Below the pieces are notes generated by a model that had not been told where the DNA came from, searched no databases, and was given only the letters and a program-made list of their open reading frames with translations. From positions 7,798,501 through 7,862,500 of the forward strand of contig OW051470.1 of NCBI GenBank assembly GCA_932521025.1: a DNA stretch of 64,000 nt. The letters run 5' to 3'. Origin of the DNA: Oscheius onirici (taxonomy: Eukaryota > Nematoda > Chromadorea > Rhabditida > Rhabditidae). The position numbers and the translations under genes are program-made. This document shows positions 34,359 to 46,408 of this stretch, piece by piece. Numbering within the stretch: the first letter of the stretch is position 1; the number at the start of each line of letters is the position of its first letter.

Positions 34359-36664
34359 CTAGGATTCCATTGTTTCCTTCGATTCGGACTTGACATCTTG
34401 ATTTAGAGATTCTGGCTTAACTTCTTTTTCAAGATTGACCTTGACGACATCGGACATTTCTTCCAGCGGTTTGAGGCTCTTTTCCTTCTCGAGCAGACTG
34501 GCCACTTCCTGGAGCTTGTCGTCGAAATTTCTTCGTCTGGCCTGCTTCATCTGACGTCTGTGGTGGATGCGGCTCTCCTCGAAGATTTTATCCTGAAAAT
34601 TGGTCTTTTCAACAGAGGGAAATTGATGTTTTTGGTAAAATCTCGCGAATTTTTTTAAAGAATATAAAGCTTCAGCTAGTTTCGTTCGTTTTAGATTGCT
34701 AAAGCCTCAGGTTTCAAGAGTACTTTATTACCAGAAACTAGAGTCATTGACACTTCGAAAAAAAAACTTTTGCAAGCTTCAAAAGAAAAACAACTGTCAG
34801 AGACTGGAAATCAGATTTGAATCGTCCATACAAGGATTCACGGCTCCAATCTGTTTAAAGCCTAGCATCAGAACGTAAGTCAAATAAAACAATCTAAGGT
34901 ACCTACTGACAATGTTCAGACCTGCCAATATCGTACTACTGATCGTATGGAAATTACCCTTCCTAAAGAGTTAGCAGCCCCTGATATCAAAGAAAACAAA
35001 CAGTATCCGACCCAGAATCTCCATTTTAATGATCTGCCTTTACAATTTGCTAGAATCGCCTGCAACATCTGTCAAGGGTTAGTGCTAGATAAACGTGACA
35101 AGTGGTGCCCTTTTGTAAGGATAAATCTTGACAAGTCTCCCAGAGAGTTGAGTTAGATTAGATCGAACAAGTAAAATAATAACTGCTTAGATTAGTTCAA
35201 TTTTCAAGTAAAGGAGTTTATGTCGTTCCGAAGGAGCGTTAGCGACTAGTTCTCTAAAATTTGAGCAAAACCTAGGACTGTCAACTGGCACATTCGAGAG
35301 TCATCATCTCGTTCATCAAACCCAGGAAACGTAAGACAAAACTCTGAACAAACCTTAATTTCGGGGCTGACATCAATGTCCGTTTTGAAGAGCGAAATGA
35401 AGACACCGCCGGGAGTTCGTCTTCTGGCTCCGTCCAACGTTTTCATGCCGCCTTTCGTCTCGACTTCTCGCGTCTCATTGAACAACTGCAATGACTTTTC
35501 CTCGCCAATCATTTCGACAATCTTCATCACAGTCGTGGCGTCCTTCTCGCCGAGAGCATGTCCAATCTCCTTGCCCAACTGTTCCATGGAGAGTCCCTGC
35601 TGGAAATCGGTCGCCATCAGCGTCTCTAGACAGTAGTCGGGAGCGATCAGTTTAGCCGGATCTTCCTGAAATATTACGGTATTGAAGAGTGACGGGATTA
35701 CTGTAATAGAGAACTGACCCATTTTCTTTTCTGGCCCGGAAAATAGCCTCCACGTCCGCCACGATTCTGCCAATGCTGTCCGCGACCACGTCCTCGCATC
35801 CATCCGCCCTGTGGCTGCGAACTTCCTCCACCTAAATTTTGAATCTTTTCACCTTTAAAAAAGTTTTTACGCGCTCTCTGGCCATTATTTCTTCCTTCTC
35901 CACCTTCAGTCTTTTCCGTGTCCATTGGAACATCTTGACCGTTTTTGAACTGTCCTCTTCCTCGGCGGAAACGGGCGCGAAAAATGCCGCGGCCACCGTT
36001 ATTGGTAGAGTTCGAGGTCTGAAAAAAATAGACTAAAATTTGAGAAAAAAAGACGAACTGACCCCGATTCCAAACTCCTCGACAGCCTTGAGATCTGGCG
36101 TCTCACCGAATGGATCATCGTCGACGACGGGAGTAACAGTGACCACGGGAATTTCCTTCTTGTCCTGAGCGCTGCGCGGAACGGTCTCTTCGACGGGCAT
36201 CAGGTAACTTTCGGCCCCGCGATAGACCTTCGTATACTGGAATTTTTGGATATAAGTAGATAAAAAAGTTCTTACTCTTTTGTCCGGATTGCCCTTGTCG
36301 AGATTGATGTTGGAGCCGCGATATTCGAGCTGGCGTTCCATAGCCACATCGCTCCAGACACTTTCGCGCTTCTGCTTTGGCTGATACTGAAAACGTGGTT
36401 AATTAACTTTAGACGAGTTTTATGCAAAGAATGCATGGAAAAAGTCATTATTTTGTGTATTTCTACGATACTCTTTACTGATAATTGCTATCTTTTTTCC
36501 ACACTATGTTTACAGAATTCATGATCCAGAATCGGTAAATTGAACGTGACATAAAAGGGAAGAAAACCCACATCTTCGTCAAGATCCTCTTTTGATTCGA
36601 AAGCAGGCCTTTTATCTTCCGGCTCAGAGTCCGAATCATCTTTACGATTTCTATACAGATCCAT
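34359..36664 (-). CDS. PHAX: PHAX, phosphorylated adaptor for RNA export
   Basis: Minus-strand exons 36572-36664, 36276-36386, 36063-36236, 35871-36018, 35719-35831, 35354-35665 and 34359-34592 give 394 aa, equal to the human length. The N-terminus is acidic (DDSDSEPED), followed by a VWSDV block, a DDDPFGETPDL stretch and an RG-rich region (GGWMRGRGRGQHW). The conserved RNA-binding domain spans about residues 200-310: EIGHALGEK, IVEMIGEEKSLQLFNETREVE and the hallmark DGARRRTPGGVFISLFK. PHAX links capped U snRNA to the cap-binding complex and CRM1 for nuclear export. The 39-bp intron 35832-35870 is in frame, so it could be retained. The start codon directly follows a CTTTTAG acceptor-like site, 132 bp behind the IGBP1 stop, as in an operon with trans-splicing. 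Confidence 0.92.
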
Positions 36665-36796
36665 CTAAAAGTTATTTTTATTGATCAACGGCCTGAAATA
36701 GAGGCATGAAAGCGTTGAAAACACTACATTTGGAGGTTAAAAAAGGGAAGAAAAGACGAATTTATTAAGGTGGGAAAACATTTGTGAAAAAAACTT

Positions 36797-38863
36797 TTAG
36801 CCTTTATTATGGGTGTTTCCCCAGCCTCGTCGATGGCTGTCCTTGTACTCATCCATTCGAATTGCGGCCATCCGCTTGGCTTCATCTTCCACGTCGTCCA
36901 CCTCTTCGCCGCCAGAATGGCACTCTTCGTCGGCTCTGAACTTGAGAATGAAACAAAAAAAAACTCAAAAAAGCCATAATTATTTGGGATTCGAATCTCA
37001 TGAAAGTAAAAGTCTGTCTGCTCAACTTTTAGCTCCATTCAGTGTTTTTAGAAGAAAGCTGACAATTTTAGCCAACATTTGTTTCTTTACTTGGACGAAT
37101 ATTTGAATTTCCTTGTTCTTTTCGGTCACGTTTTACTCTTTTTGTAGAGAGGTCAGTCAATAGGCTAAGGATTAACCAGTTATGAAAAGAAGAAAAAACT
37201 AACCCATGAGAATGTTGTTTAGACGGTCCACTGCTGCCGGGCAGGGGTTGATTGCCTCCGAATCGCTTGTTATACCATTCATCGACTGTCATCGTTGGTA
37301 TTGCCGGATAGCCGAGCCCGAGAACTCGCTTCTGCTGCTGACTCCGCGCAATTATGAACGGTTTCAACGGGGCAGCCGGGGCTAAATTGTCTAAAAATAA
37401 TAGGATTTTATCCAAGAAAATAAGCAAAAAGATACCATTTGTGGGCTCGACACCTTCTCCTTGCACAGCTCTCTTTTTGATCATCATTTCGAGAATCGGG
37501 AGCTCTTCCTCGATTGACTGCAGCTCGTCCAGCATCTTGTAGCACCAGTAGCGAATCTTGGCCACGTAGAGATCTCTCTAAATTTGCAAAACTCACAAGA
37601 AAATTTGAAGAAAACGAACCAAAGACCCGTCATCGTCATTATTTTTCTCGTAGAGTCTTCTCGCCTTCTGCATGGCTTCCTGGAACGATTTTTGGAACTT
37701 GTAGCGCTCGATTTTGCTCAGACGAAGATCATTCACTGTGGCAGCCGCATCGCCATCGACTTCTCCCGTCCGGTTTAGGGCTGAAAATGAGTTTTAAAGG
37801 AAAAGTGTGTAGAATCGTGGGAAATGATAGGGTAGGAACGAAAAATAGACAGAGATTATTTCGAATACCAACATGGATCGTGCCATGGCAGACGCCGCTC
37901 CTCACCTTCCTCCTCTTCCTCCCATGGTAGAGCCAACGTCACTATTCCGTAGTCGCTGGCACGTTTCATGAAGTTCCGATAGTACACCTGAAAATATAAT
38001 ATTTCAGCGCCAGTTCCACAGATGAATTCGAGACTACGAGCCAGTTTGTTTATGGCACCTAGCCGGAAGCACACCTTCGTAAATTTAATGAAAGTGGGAA
38101 GAAATTTACTCCTTTACGTTTTGGCAGGATCTGTACTGAGAAGGAGTCGTAAATCACCCTTGTACCAATACAGAGTTTTACCGAAACATGAGATCCGAAT
38201 GGCTTACCGCCATACTCATTCCGTTAGAACCATCACAGCGCTTTACATCACTGCGCTTTACGGATCATCAGCAATGAACGGGAGAAACTCTGACGAGTTT
38301 CAAGGTAGAAAGAAGTCTGGTTCAAGTAGGTAGCTAGAACACCTGTATTCAGAAAGACTTGTGTTCATTTTTAATTGGGCCAATTCTTCAACTCGTGTAC
38401 CAAATTTGTGTTCAATAGTTTTTCCTACCAATTTGTTCTGATTATGATCTCAAAAAACCAACTGACCCTGGCGATTGTAAGCTGTTCCGGCTTCTGATCA
38501 ATGTCGGCAATTGTGTTGTGATGCAGGACGCCGAGATAGCACGGAAGTAGAAAGTATGGCACGGAAGACGTTGGTAATTCTTCGAACTGAATGTCTATAT
38601 TTTAGCTTAACAAATTCATCAAAGTACCGCTTCATTTGGTGAAAAGATGCCTAGACGACTGACATTTCTTGTGATATCCTCCAGAATTGGGACGGCTTTC
38701 TTTATACGAGGCTGAAATAAAATTTTGTGAAGTTCGGTGCTAAGATACGCACTTGTAGCTCCTTTGTGCCGAATCTGCCCGACTCGATGTCATTTATCAG
38801 TCCTTCGACGGCGCGAAACTGTTGCGAGAGCGTCTGCTCGTCAGTGGCATCTCCTGAGGCCAT
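36797..38863 (-). CDS. ppfr-4: IGBP1/TAP42/alpha4-type PP2A-binding protein
   Basis: Minus-strand exons 38753-38863, 38628-38711, 38467-38586, 37906-37987, 37620-37780, 37436-37577, 37204-37381 and 36797-36935 give 338 aa (human IGBP1 has 339). The helical N-terminal half has PYFLLPCYLGVL, a SKIERYKFQK motif and YVAKIRYWCYKMLDELQSI, typical of the TPR-like TAP42 fold that binds PP2A-family catalytic subunits. The C-terminal half has KPFIIARSQQQKRVLGLGYP and IPTMTVDEWYNKRF, the family signature, then an acidic end. It would stabilise and regulate PP2A, PP4 and PP6 catalytic subunits in the cytoplasm. It is the upstream gene of an apparent operon with PHAX, 132 bp away. AATAAA overlaps the stop codon. 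The symbol follows the C. elegans family name; one-to-one orthology is inferred. Confidence 0.9.
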
Positions 38864-39044
38864 TCTTGTCTGGAAATTTTCGTTTTGACCGAATCCGACA
38901 AGCAAAGAAGAAAGTCGATTATATATCTAAATGCATGAGTTTTTGACAAGAAATAGGAGCGGCGACGGGTAAAACTGGCTCTGCGTACCGTGCAACAACA
39001 CGTTTTCCATGCGTATGTATCAAAACACAAAAATTTTACCTAGA

Positions 39045-39690
39045 TATACACCCATCCACTTTAAATTGCTCTCGCGACTCTGTGTGTGTCTGAAGCTCTA
39101 ATTGAGGATAAGAAGGGGAGTTTTGTGCACAAATTAGGTTTTCACAAGCCGTGACAGGAAAAGCAAGCGCACGAAGGGTTCTAACAACTGGTAGTTTCTT
39201 TGGAGGGACAGGGGGTGACTGGAGCAGAGTGACAAGGGGAGAAGGGAAGGGACAGTAGGACTGAGACTCACTAAAGCTGGGGCCGGGCAACCCGTTCAGG
39301 TCCTACATTTTGAAATTAGGTTTGGGAGGGAGTGGGTTCAAATATATTTCCGGTAGTTTCTTTGGAGGGTCAGGGAGAGTGCCTGGAGGAGAGTAACAAA
39401 GGAGGAGTGAAAAGGGAAATACGACTAGGGCACCGTGACAGAGCGAAGTCATGAATTTCTACATTAGCCCTGGTAGACATGGCTGACGGACTTGGGCCTG
39501 AGAGTTGAGGCCTGGGCCGGGCGTGGGAAAATTTTGGAAAAAAGGGGTGATTTTTTTTTTTTACCAAAATCGGCATTTTTTCGTTCGATCCCGGTCCGAC
39601 GGCCAAGTCTGGGGACCGGGCCGGGCCTGGAATCTCCGGCTCGGAGCCATGTCAAAGCCCTGGAAGGGCGTTGCCAACCTTGGGTTAGAA
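39045..39690. repeat. Dispersed repeat, copy A (inverted relative to 53045-53470)
   Basis: Long stretches match the reverse complement of 53045-53470, for example GGTAGTTTCTTTGGAGGGACAGGGGGTGACTGG and the tract with AAATATATTTCCGGTAG. This copy is interrupted by a small inverted-repeat insertion at 39474-39655 that is absent from the other copy. Confidence 0.85.
39474..39655. mobile_element. 182-bp inverted-repeat insertion with 8-bp target duplication (hAT-like)
   Basis: Flanked on both sides by AGCCCTGG (39466-39473 and 39656-39663), while the uninterrupted repeat at 53.07 kb has this octamer once. The ends read TAGACATGGC and, on the opposite strand, TTGACATGGC. An 8-bp target duplication is typical of hAT-superfamily elements. 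It has no coding capacity. Confidence 0.8.
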
Positions 39691-40431
39691 ATTTTTCTTC
39701 GGACATCGCAGACGGATTCATGTTGCTCAAAACCGATATTTTAGTCGAAAGAAACACGTTCCTCGTTCTTGTAAAGTTGCTGCTCCTTTAGGAATGCAAG
39801 AACAAGACAGGACAAAAAATACGATCGTTTTCTCCATTTCTCTAATGTCTATACGCCAAACACTCCCAAAAGGAGCCTACAGATAACAGTCAAGGTAACT
39901 GATTCGAGAGAAAACGATAAATGAGCACTGAGCATAAATTTCGGACTATAAAGTCACTAACAACATTGCTCGAAGGTCCAGAAAATGGGTTTTTGAACTT
40001 TAACAACTGGATCGTTTCGAAAACTAGTAAAAACGAGCATTGGTTCTGGACTAGGACTCGGGATCTAGCAATTGATTGGAGCCTCAAATGTGAGGCAGAA
40101 TTTGGAAACTTTCAGGCTCTTTTATAGTCCTTCAAAATTTCGAAAATGGTGTTGAAATGCGCTTTTGAAGAAAACTGGAAAGCACTTGTTGTTCTCGTCA
40201 CCTCGAAAATGTTCCCCATTACATTTGAGCCCAAATTTTGAACATTCTCTCTTCCCTCGTCTTTTCTCATTAAAATGTAAGTATTTTCTGCTTCAAACAG
40301 GCCTTTTTTTCTAAGAATATGAAGAAAAATTGAAGAGTATCAATTGTATACAGTTCAGGGGATCTAACATCATGGGGTTTGGGAAAACAAAAACAATATG
40401 TATAAATAATTCAAAATAAACGGAAACGGAT

Positions 40432-42757
40432 CTAGAAAATTTTTACGCTGTAGATACAGGTGTAGCTTTGGCCGTGGTTTTTACGGAAATGCAGCTGGAT
40501 TCTTGAGACGGGTTCCTCCGGCTTCTAAATTCTCGTTGCTTGTAACAGCAAAAATAAGTTTTACCGTAATCACGCAATCTTGGGCGACTTTTCCTCTCTC
40601 CTGCACGTATTCACATTCACCTAGAGTGGTCGGCTCTGTGCAGCCTTCGTCGGAGCAGCTCTAAAACACGTTTTTTGAAGGTTTGGACAATTTTATTGTA
40701 CTTTGTTCGTGACTAGACATTAGCAACAAAGACATAGGATACTCAGCAATGAACCTTGGCCGAATACGTGCTGTTTCGAACCAACTTTCTTGCACAATGC
40801 CGTTTCACACTGAAGTTTAGCGGATTGAACGAACAAGCATGTTTAAAACGTGAAAGATTATCTGTTCGAAAAGTTCATTTCAAACGACCGTAGGGGGAAC
40901 AACTGAAGTTCAACCGCTAATTCAATTGACCAGACACTACTGTAACTGTTTTACGAGGTGATACCGGATTGCTGCCATTTAGCAAAGGCTGAGTGACACT
41001 CAGCTAAGCCACACAACTAAAGCCAGAGATTAGGCTGAGTATCCCGGCTGAGTTGTCAATGTTTTATGCACGACTTGGTCTGGTTATAAAAGCAGATACT
41101 GTTTTTCTCGGCACAAGAAAAAACAGCTAACCTTGACGCTATATTTTCTCGGAGCGCTGATCGGCACGGCGCCACTCCAATGTTCATGTTCGTAGACAAC
41201 TTTTGAAATCTGGGCAGTTTTGGCCAGGTCGATTGTGAGCAGACCGTCTTGACCATCGAAACAGAAGGCATCTCCGGTGAAGATTATAGAACGGTCCTTG
41301 AATTTTCTTTTTATCCGAATGAAGATTCGAAACTTACCGAAATGGGCCACTGGATGTAATTAAAGTCGAAAATGTAGCTGTAGAAGCGACGAGTCAGCGA
41401 GCCGACGACCAGCTGCTCCGATGACAGTTCTCGAAACACTCTTGCGCCTAAATTAGGTATTTCGTGCCTAAAATCAGGCTTACCATTGTGCCGACTGGCC
41501 AGATTATACGTGTGAATATTCTCTTCGAGATGGGCGACGGCTGGGGTGGGAGTGACTGAAGTCGAATGATGGGCGGAAGCTGCGACCAATTCTATTCCGT
41601 TTTGCATCTAAAAATATTTAATTAGCTATTGTCGCAGCTTGGTTAGCTAACAGACCGCCCAGTTCTTTGAATTCCCGCTTATTGTTCCCACAAGTAAGGT
41701 AAGAGAGATCAGGAAGACTGTCCAACATTGTGCGACCAATTATGGTCCGATTGTGATTTGATTTTGACCAGACGGTTCGCGTTAAAATTTGACCAGACCG
41801 TTCGCGTTTACCATCCTGACTGATCCGATCAGCCAGGTTTACATTAGCTGTGCACATTCAGCATACTATAACGAGTTCCTAGAAAAGTTGAACGTTGAAA
41901 TTAGCTGGCATTTTGGACCGGATAAGTTGTACATACCCGTACAGTCATAGTTGTACATGGCTCTGCATTCTGCCTGGACACGCAACATACGAGTTTTAAC
42001 GGGCTGCGCATTATAGACGTGCTGGTTGTTGTGATGACTAGCTCGATGGAGCCACGGAATAGCTTTTTGGTTGATAAAATGAACTAAAAAGTACCTTTTC
42101 GACTCGAAGCTCTAGATTCCTGACATCGGCTTCCAACTGCCCAATAGTCGTTGTGTACTCCGATCTGTTCGAATAGTCCTCATCAGTGTGATTCATCTGG
42201 AATTTGATTATTATTTTAGGAAGCAACAACCAAGACGAACCTCTTTGACAGTTTCTTTCAGCGTGTCCAGTTGGTCTGAAATCTGGCCTAGAGACTCTTG
42301 AAACTCGTCTATGACCTTTCTGTATCTTTCCTAAAGCATCTTGTAAAAAATGGAGGAAAATAGGCTACCTGCTCCGTTCGAAGACTACCAATGAGGGAAT
42401 GTGTTTCGGAAAAGTCCAATGGCTTCAAATGCTCGTGAATGCAGGTCGTGATGCTGTCTGTGGCCGCGCCAAAGCTTCCTAAACTCGAACTTTTGCTAAC
42501 ATGGACTAAAAATCACCTCTCATGAAAAAGTAGCTGAGAAAGAGGACGAGAAGGCCCAAAGCTGACTTCCAGGAGATGTATTTTGACCAACGGTACCAAT
42601 ATCGTGATAGGGTGAAATAACTGAAATCACTAGTGGGAAAATAGGTTCCAGGAAGACAAACTTACTAGATTTGACACTTTAGGCTGCAATGTTCGTGCCA
42701 GCTCATCCACAAATGGCTGTTTTCTCGCATCGATTTATTCAGCGGCGAGGAAGTCAT
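40432..42757 (-). CDS. SUN-domain inner nuclear membrane protein
   Basis: The minus-strand gene starts MTSSPLNKSMREN at 42757. The second exon ends with a membrane span (SALGLLVLFLSYFFM). Next come coiled-coil-like exons (EFQESLGQISDQLDTLKET; QLEADVRNLELRVEK) and a C-terminal SUN domain: NGARVFRELSSEQ, GDAFCFDGQDGLLTIDL, AKTAQISKVVYEHEHW, and the final QLHFRKNHGQSYTCIYSVKIF. SUN trimers bind KASH peptides in the perinuclear space and connect nucleus and cytoskeleton. The short N-terminus and roughly 430-residue size suit nematode SUN-1 better than UNC-84, but this is inference. Two middle exons (41.6-42.07 kb) have uncertain borders. The gene is divergent from the asparaginyl-tRNA synthetase gene, with about 465 bp between the start codons. 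Confidence 0.85.
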
Positions 42758-43222
42758 TTTGGAGCAGTTACTGAAAATATAGTTGTAATTAGATTGGGTA
42801 TAAAATGGAAAGATGCAAATAAATGAAGGTTCGACCCATAAAGAAGAAAGAACCGTGAAAACTTGACCAAAACATGCCGAATTCTTGTAAACTTGGAAAA
42901 GTGATGTAGACAACGAAATAGCGCTTTTTCAAGGAAACTACTGTCGTTTTTACTCTCTGGCTGCTTTACGAAACTAATTTTGAGCGAAAATGTCACAAAA
43001 AAAAGTTTTGTGAGTAAAAGGCGAAGAGCTGCAACCACGAGTCCACAAACACGCAGGAAAAATCACTTCGCGCCTAAATTCAAAGTTACGGTCGGAGTGA
43101 AATGAGCGGGATTTCAAACGCACAAAATTCTATTTTAATTAACGAAATTAATTTCGTTCGAAAATGCCCTTTTTCTTGCTTATTTTTTTCCAAAAAATCA
43201 TGCACAAAAACTTACAGATTAT
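42758..43222. promoter_or_regulatory. Shared divergent promoter region
   Basis: A 465-bp gap between the start codons of the SUN gene (-) and the asparaginyl-tRNA synthetase gene (+). I saw no clear TATA box. A TTAATTAACGAAATTAATTTCG stretch near 43135-43156 forms an AT-rich inverted repeat. Confidence 0.4.
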
Positions 43223-46200
43223 ATGGGCCTCTTCACAATAGCAGCCAGACGGTCCTTTTCTACACCAAGTTTCCTCCCTAAACGCATCCATCAGCTTGTT
43301 GCTTCAAGTTCACGCCAGGAAAACGTCCAAGTAGAGGTAAGCCTTCATTTGTAAGCCTTTTTAACAAAGAGAAACATTCAGGGATGGGTTCAACGTAATC
43401 AAAAGCGCGGAGCAGTGAATTTTGCATGGATTAACGACGGTATTTCGGCTGACAGCGTCCAAGTCGTTGTGCCGAAGACTTGCATCCAATCAGGTACTTT
43501 CGTCCTTTTTTTCGATTAAAAATTTGCTACAGTTCCTGTCGGATCAGCTGTTAGAATCACCGGAACATGGCAAGAAAGCGGCGGAAGTCAGCAAAATATG
43601 GAATTACTTGCGGATTCGATCCAAATTCTGGCTTCCGACGCTGATGTAGGTGAATTTTCCAATTTTCTTCGCTGAATGTTATTATTTTAGCCACGTTACG
43701 CCACATTATCGCCGGACAATCTGAGAAAAAAGCTTCATCTGAGAGCCAAATCTCCCTCATTTGCGGCTCTTCTACGACTACGATCCGAGCTGACCAGGAT
43801 CACGCATGATTTCTTCATGGTAGGTTATTTTGAGGCCTTTTTCATAAAATCTTCCAGAAAAACGACTTTATTCACATTGATACACCCGTTTTCACAGCAA
43901 ATGATTGCGAAGGAGCCGGGGAAACGTTTCCAGTCACAAATGAATTCTTCGGCGAGAAGCCCACCTATCTGACGGTCAGCGGACAGCTGCATCTTGAGGC
44001 AATTACCAGGTTTGTTAGAGTTTAGAAAAACATTCTTGCTCTAATTGTAAGAATCAAAAGATTATATAGGCCTTTTCACAATAGCCGCCAGACGTTTCTT
44101 TTCTACACCAAGTTTACTTCCCAAACGCATCCATCAGCTCGTTGCTTCAAGTTGATTTGCTGTCAAAGACGGCTTCAGTGCACGGACTTTTTTTGCGATT
44201 GAACACATACAGCCAGCCATAGGTTCCGGTCCAAAAATTATCGACCGGTACAGTCCCGGTCATCAGTGTGGATAGCGACCAACTTTTTTACTTATTTTGG
44301 ATCTATCCACCATCAGAACAGCTTACCAAACAAAATGTTAAACCAACTGCTACTTCTAACTCAAAAGCACTAGTTTTCGATTCAAAATTGTATTAAAATT
44401 GCTTCTAGCTGTTGTTCTCGTAAAAAAAGTAAAACTTAATAATGATACTATTCGGACAAAGAGTTGGTGTCAAAAAAGTTTCAATATTCCATAGTTCAAA
44501 AAATAGCCTTGTCTTTCAGCGGAATTGCTCGTGCCTACACGTTTAGCGGAGCCTACAGAGCCGACAAGCAGCAGAGCAGTTCTCATCTAACCGAGTTCAA
44601 AATGATCGAGGCCGAAGTTGCCTTCTGTAAAGTAAGTCTAACTTTATCGTCCTTTTCTCAAAATATAACTGCAGAATCTCGATTCTTTGCTTCCCCTCGT
44701 CGAAGATTATCTGAAAACATGTGCTGGGACGATTCTCACCGATTCCAGGCTTCTAAACGACTTCAACGCCTTGGCCGAATATTCTTCTAACGTAATTTTT
44801 AGCTCTTTTCCTCTAAAAACATAATTTAGGACCATCTGAAGGTATTGAAGTCAATTCCACAAGCTGCACAGTTTCCTCGAATCTCATACACGGAGGCGGT
44901 GAAAATATTGCAGAATAACAAGCAGCAGACGGCCAGCGACGGTCTAAACAAGAAAAATGAGGCCTTTTTGGTTAGTTTTACCAAATTTAAGGTAAAATAA
45001 ACTCAGGTTGAATATCTAAAGTCGCCAGTCTTTATCACCCACTTCCCGACCGACCAGAAACCCTTCTACATGAAAAGAACGCCAGATAGACAGTTTGTAA
45101 GTTTTTAAAAACTTTTTATTGTTTTATAACAAAAAAAATTATGTTTTCAGGCCGAATCCTTCGACTTCCTCTGCCCCATCGTCGGCGAGCTGGCTGGTGG
45201 ATCTATCCGCGAGGAGTCGGTCGACGTGTTGAGAGAGCAGGGCGGCTCAGTTGACTGGTGGGTTTTTTTTTAAATCCTTGGATCCTATCCTATAAACTGA
45301 AGATTTTTTAACCGGAAAACTCGATCAAGTCGAAATTCTGAATGGTCTTTAAACTTTTTACGGGGAGTACAGAAATTTTTTTACAGTATTTTTCATTCTC
45401 TACAACTTTCTAGAACATTGTGAGTCTCTCAACCATGAGTAAAGTCGTAAAAAAGACATGCAAACTCTGACTGTGTCACTGCTAAAACAGTAAAGTCGCC
45501 ACGGGTTTTTCTAGCAACCCAAATACTCAGGAAATCTGAATGGAATGAAACTTATACTTCGAAGTAGTTGTTTATTACCATCAATCCCTGGAACTCCGGA
45601 TGCTCGCGAAGCAACCATAGCTGATGCCGTTCATGTTCTTGGTAGGCCATGTCGTCCGACAGATCTGGCAACGACACGGACCAGATTGCAGTAAGAGTCG
45701 ACGACTGCCGAGCACCTGATAGCCGACGAGCTTCTTCGTCGTCTTCGTTCACTTCTGAAACCGAGAGAACTCTTCGAGGTCGACTCCAGTAGATTTGGTG
45801 GACTTGCTCCCAAAGATGCTTCTCCTCTTCTTTAGTAAGACACGGCGGTGCAGTGTCTGATCTCTAAATTGTATATTTTTGTTTAAACAAAGAAAACTAA
45901 CGTTTTGAATTGACTGGGTCACTGTATTCCAAGCTCACAAGTCTCTTTATGTGTATCTGTTTGAAGATTTTATTGAGGACCAGCTGCCTACGGCTTTGAG
46001 GGGGTTGACAACACGGTATCCTATGTTTGCACTTGGTCTCGAAACAAGCAGAAACAAAACTTTCCATACGAAATGCTGACAATGAGTATTTCTGGTTTTA
46101 CTTCACAATTATAATATCTCCTTTTTTCAGGTACGAAGATTTACGACGACGCGGCAAGCCCATTTCTGGCGGATTCGGGATCGGATTCGAGCGCCTTCTC

Positions 46201-46275
46201 CAAGTTCTTCTCGGCGTCCGGAACATCAAAGACACAATTCCCTTCCCCAGATGGTTCAAGCACTGTCAGTGCTAG
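43223..46275 (+). CDS. nars-2: Mitochondrial asparaginyl-tRNA synthetase
   Basis: Eleven exons (43223-43336, 43382-43493, 43533-43645, 43691-43819, 43858-44009, 44520-44631, 44675-44791, 44830-44970, 45007-45096, 45151-45257, 46131-46275) give 443 aa. The first 38 residues are basic, hydroxylated and without acids until the end ([17 protein letters not shown]), like a mitochondrial presequence. Next come the OB-fold anticodon domain ([10 protein letters not shown]...VQVVVP) and the class II core: [28 protein letters not shown], motif 2 [11 protein letters not shown] with FKMIEAE, and motif 3 [16 protein letters not shown]. It charges mitochondrial tRNA-Asn using ATP. The bacterial-type anticodon domain separates it from the cytosolic enzyme. 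An exon-1 duplicate lies in intron 5, and an antisense coding-looking exon lies in the last intron. POP5 follows after 133 bp. Confidence 0.93.
44060..44153 (+). pseudogene. Duplicated first exon of the asparaginyl-tRNA synthetase, start codon lost
   Basis: This stretch in intron 44010-44519 repeats 43217-43310 with scattered changes. The ATG of the real exon is ATA here (TATATAGGCC versus TATATGGGCC), and similarity ends right after the presequence region. It is a local partial duplication and unlikely to be coding. Confidence 0.85.
45397..45427. repeat. Half copy of the short hairpin repeat
   Basis: CTCTACAACTTTCTAGAACATTG resembles the right arm of the hairpin family, with GAGTCTCTCAACC flanking sequence also found after the full copy at 58472. 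Confidence 0.55.
45552..45863 (-). CDS. Antisense coding-looking exon inside the last nars-2 intron
   Basis: After a minus-strand acceptor-like ATTTAG (45864 onward) one frame stays open for 103 codons to TAA at 45552. It has a normal-looking mixed composition ([36 protein letters not shown]). A GTTAGT donor exists upstream near 45901, but I could not build an in-frame upstream exon. It may be the last exon of a nested gene or a gene fragment. I do not recognise the family. Confidence 0.4.
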   Translation of the reverse strand, partial: RSDTAPPCLTKEEEKHLWEQVHQIYWSRPRRVLSVSEVNEDDEEARRLSGARQSSTLTAIWSVSLPDLSDDMAYQEHERHQLWLLREHPEFQGLMVINNYFEV

Positions 46276-46408
46276 CTTTTCATGCTTTTTTTTAGGTTTT
46301 TTATAAATTTCATTGTTTTCTTACGATTTTCACTCTTCTACTGGGTTATCCATTCTTTACCTTCAAACGTTCTAGCTTCTTTCACAAAATTCCAATTTTT
46401 CACAGGAA

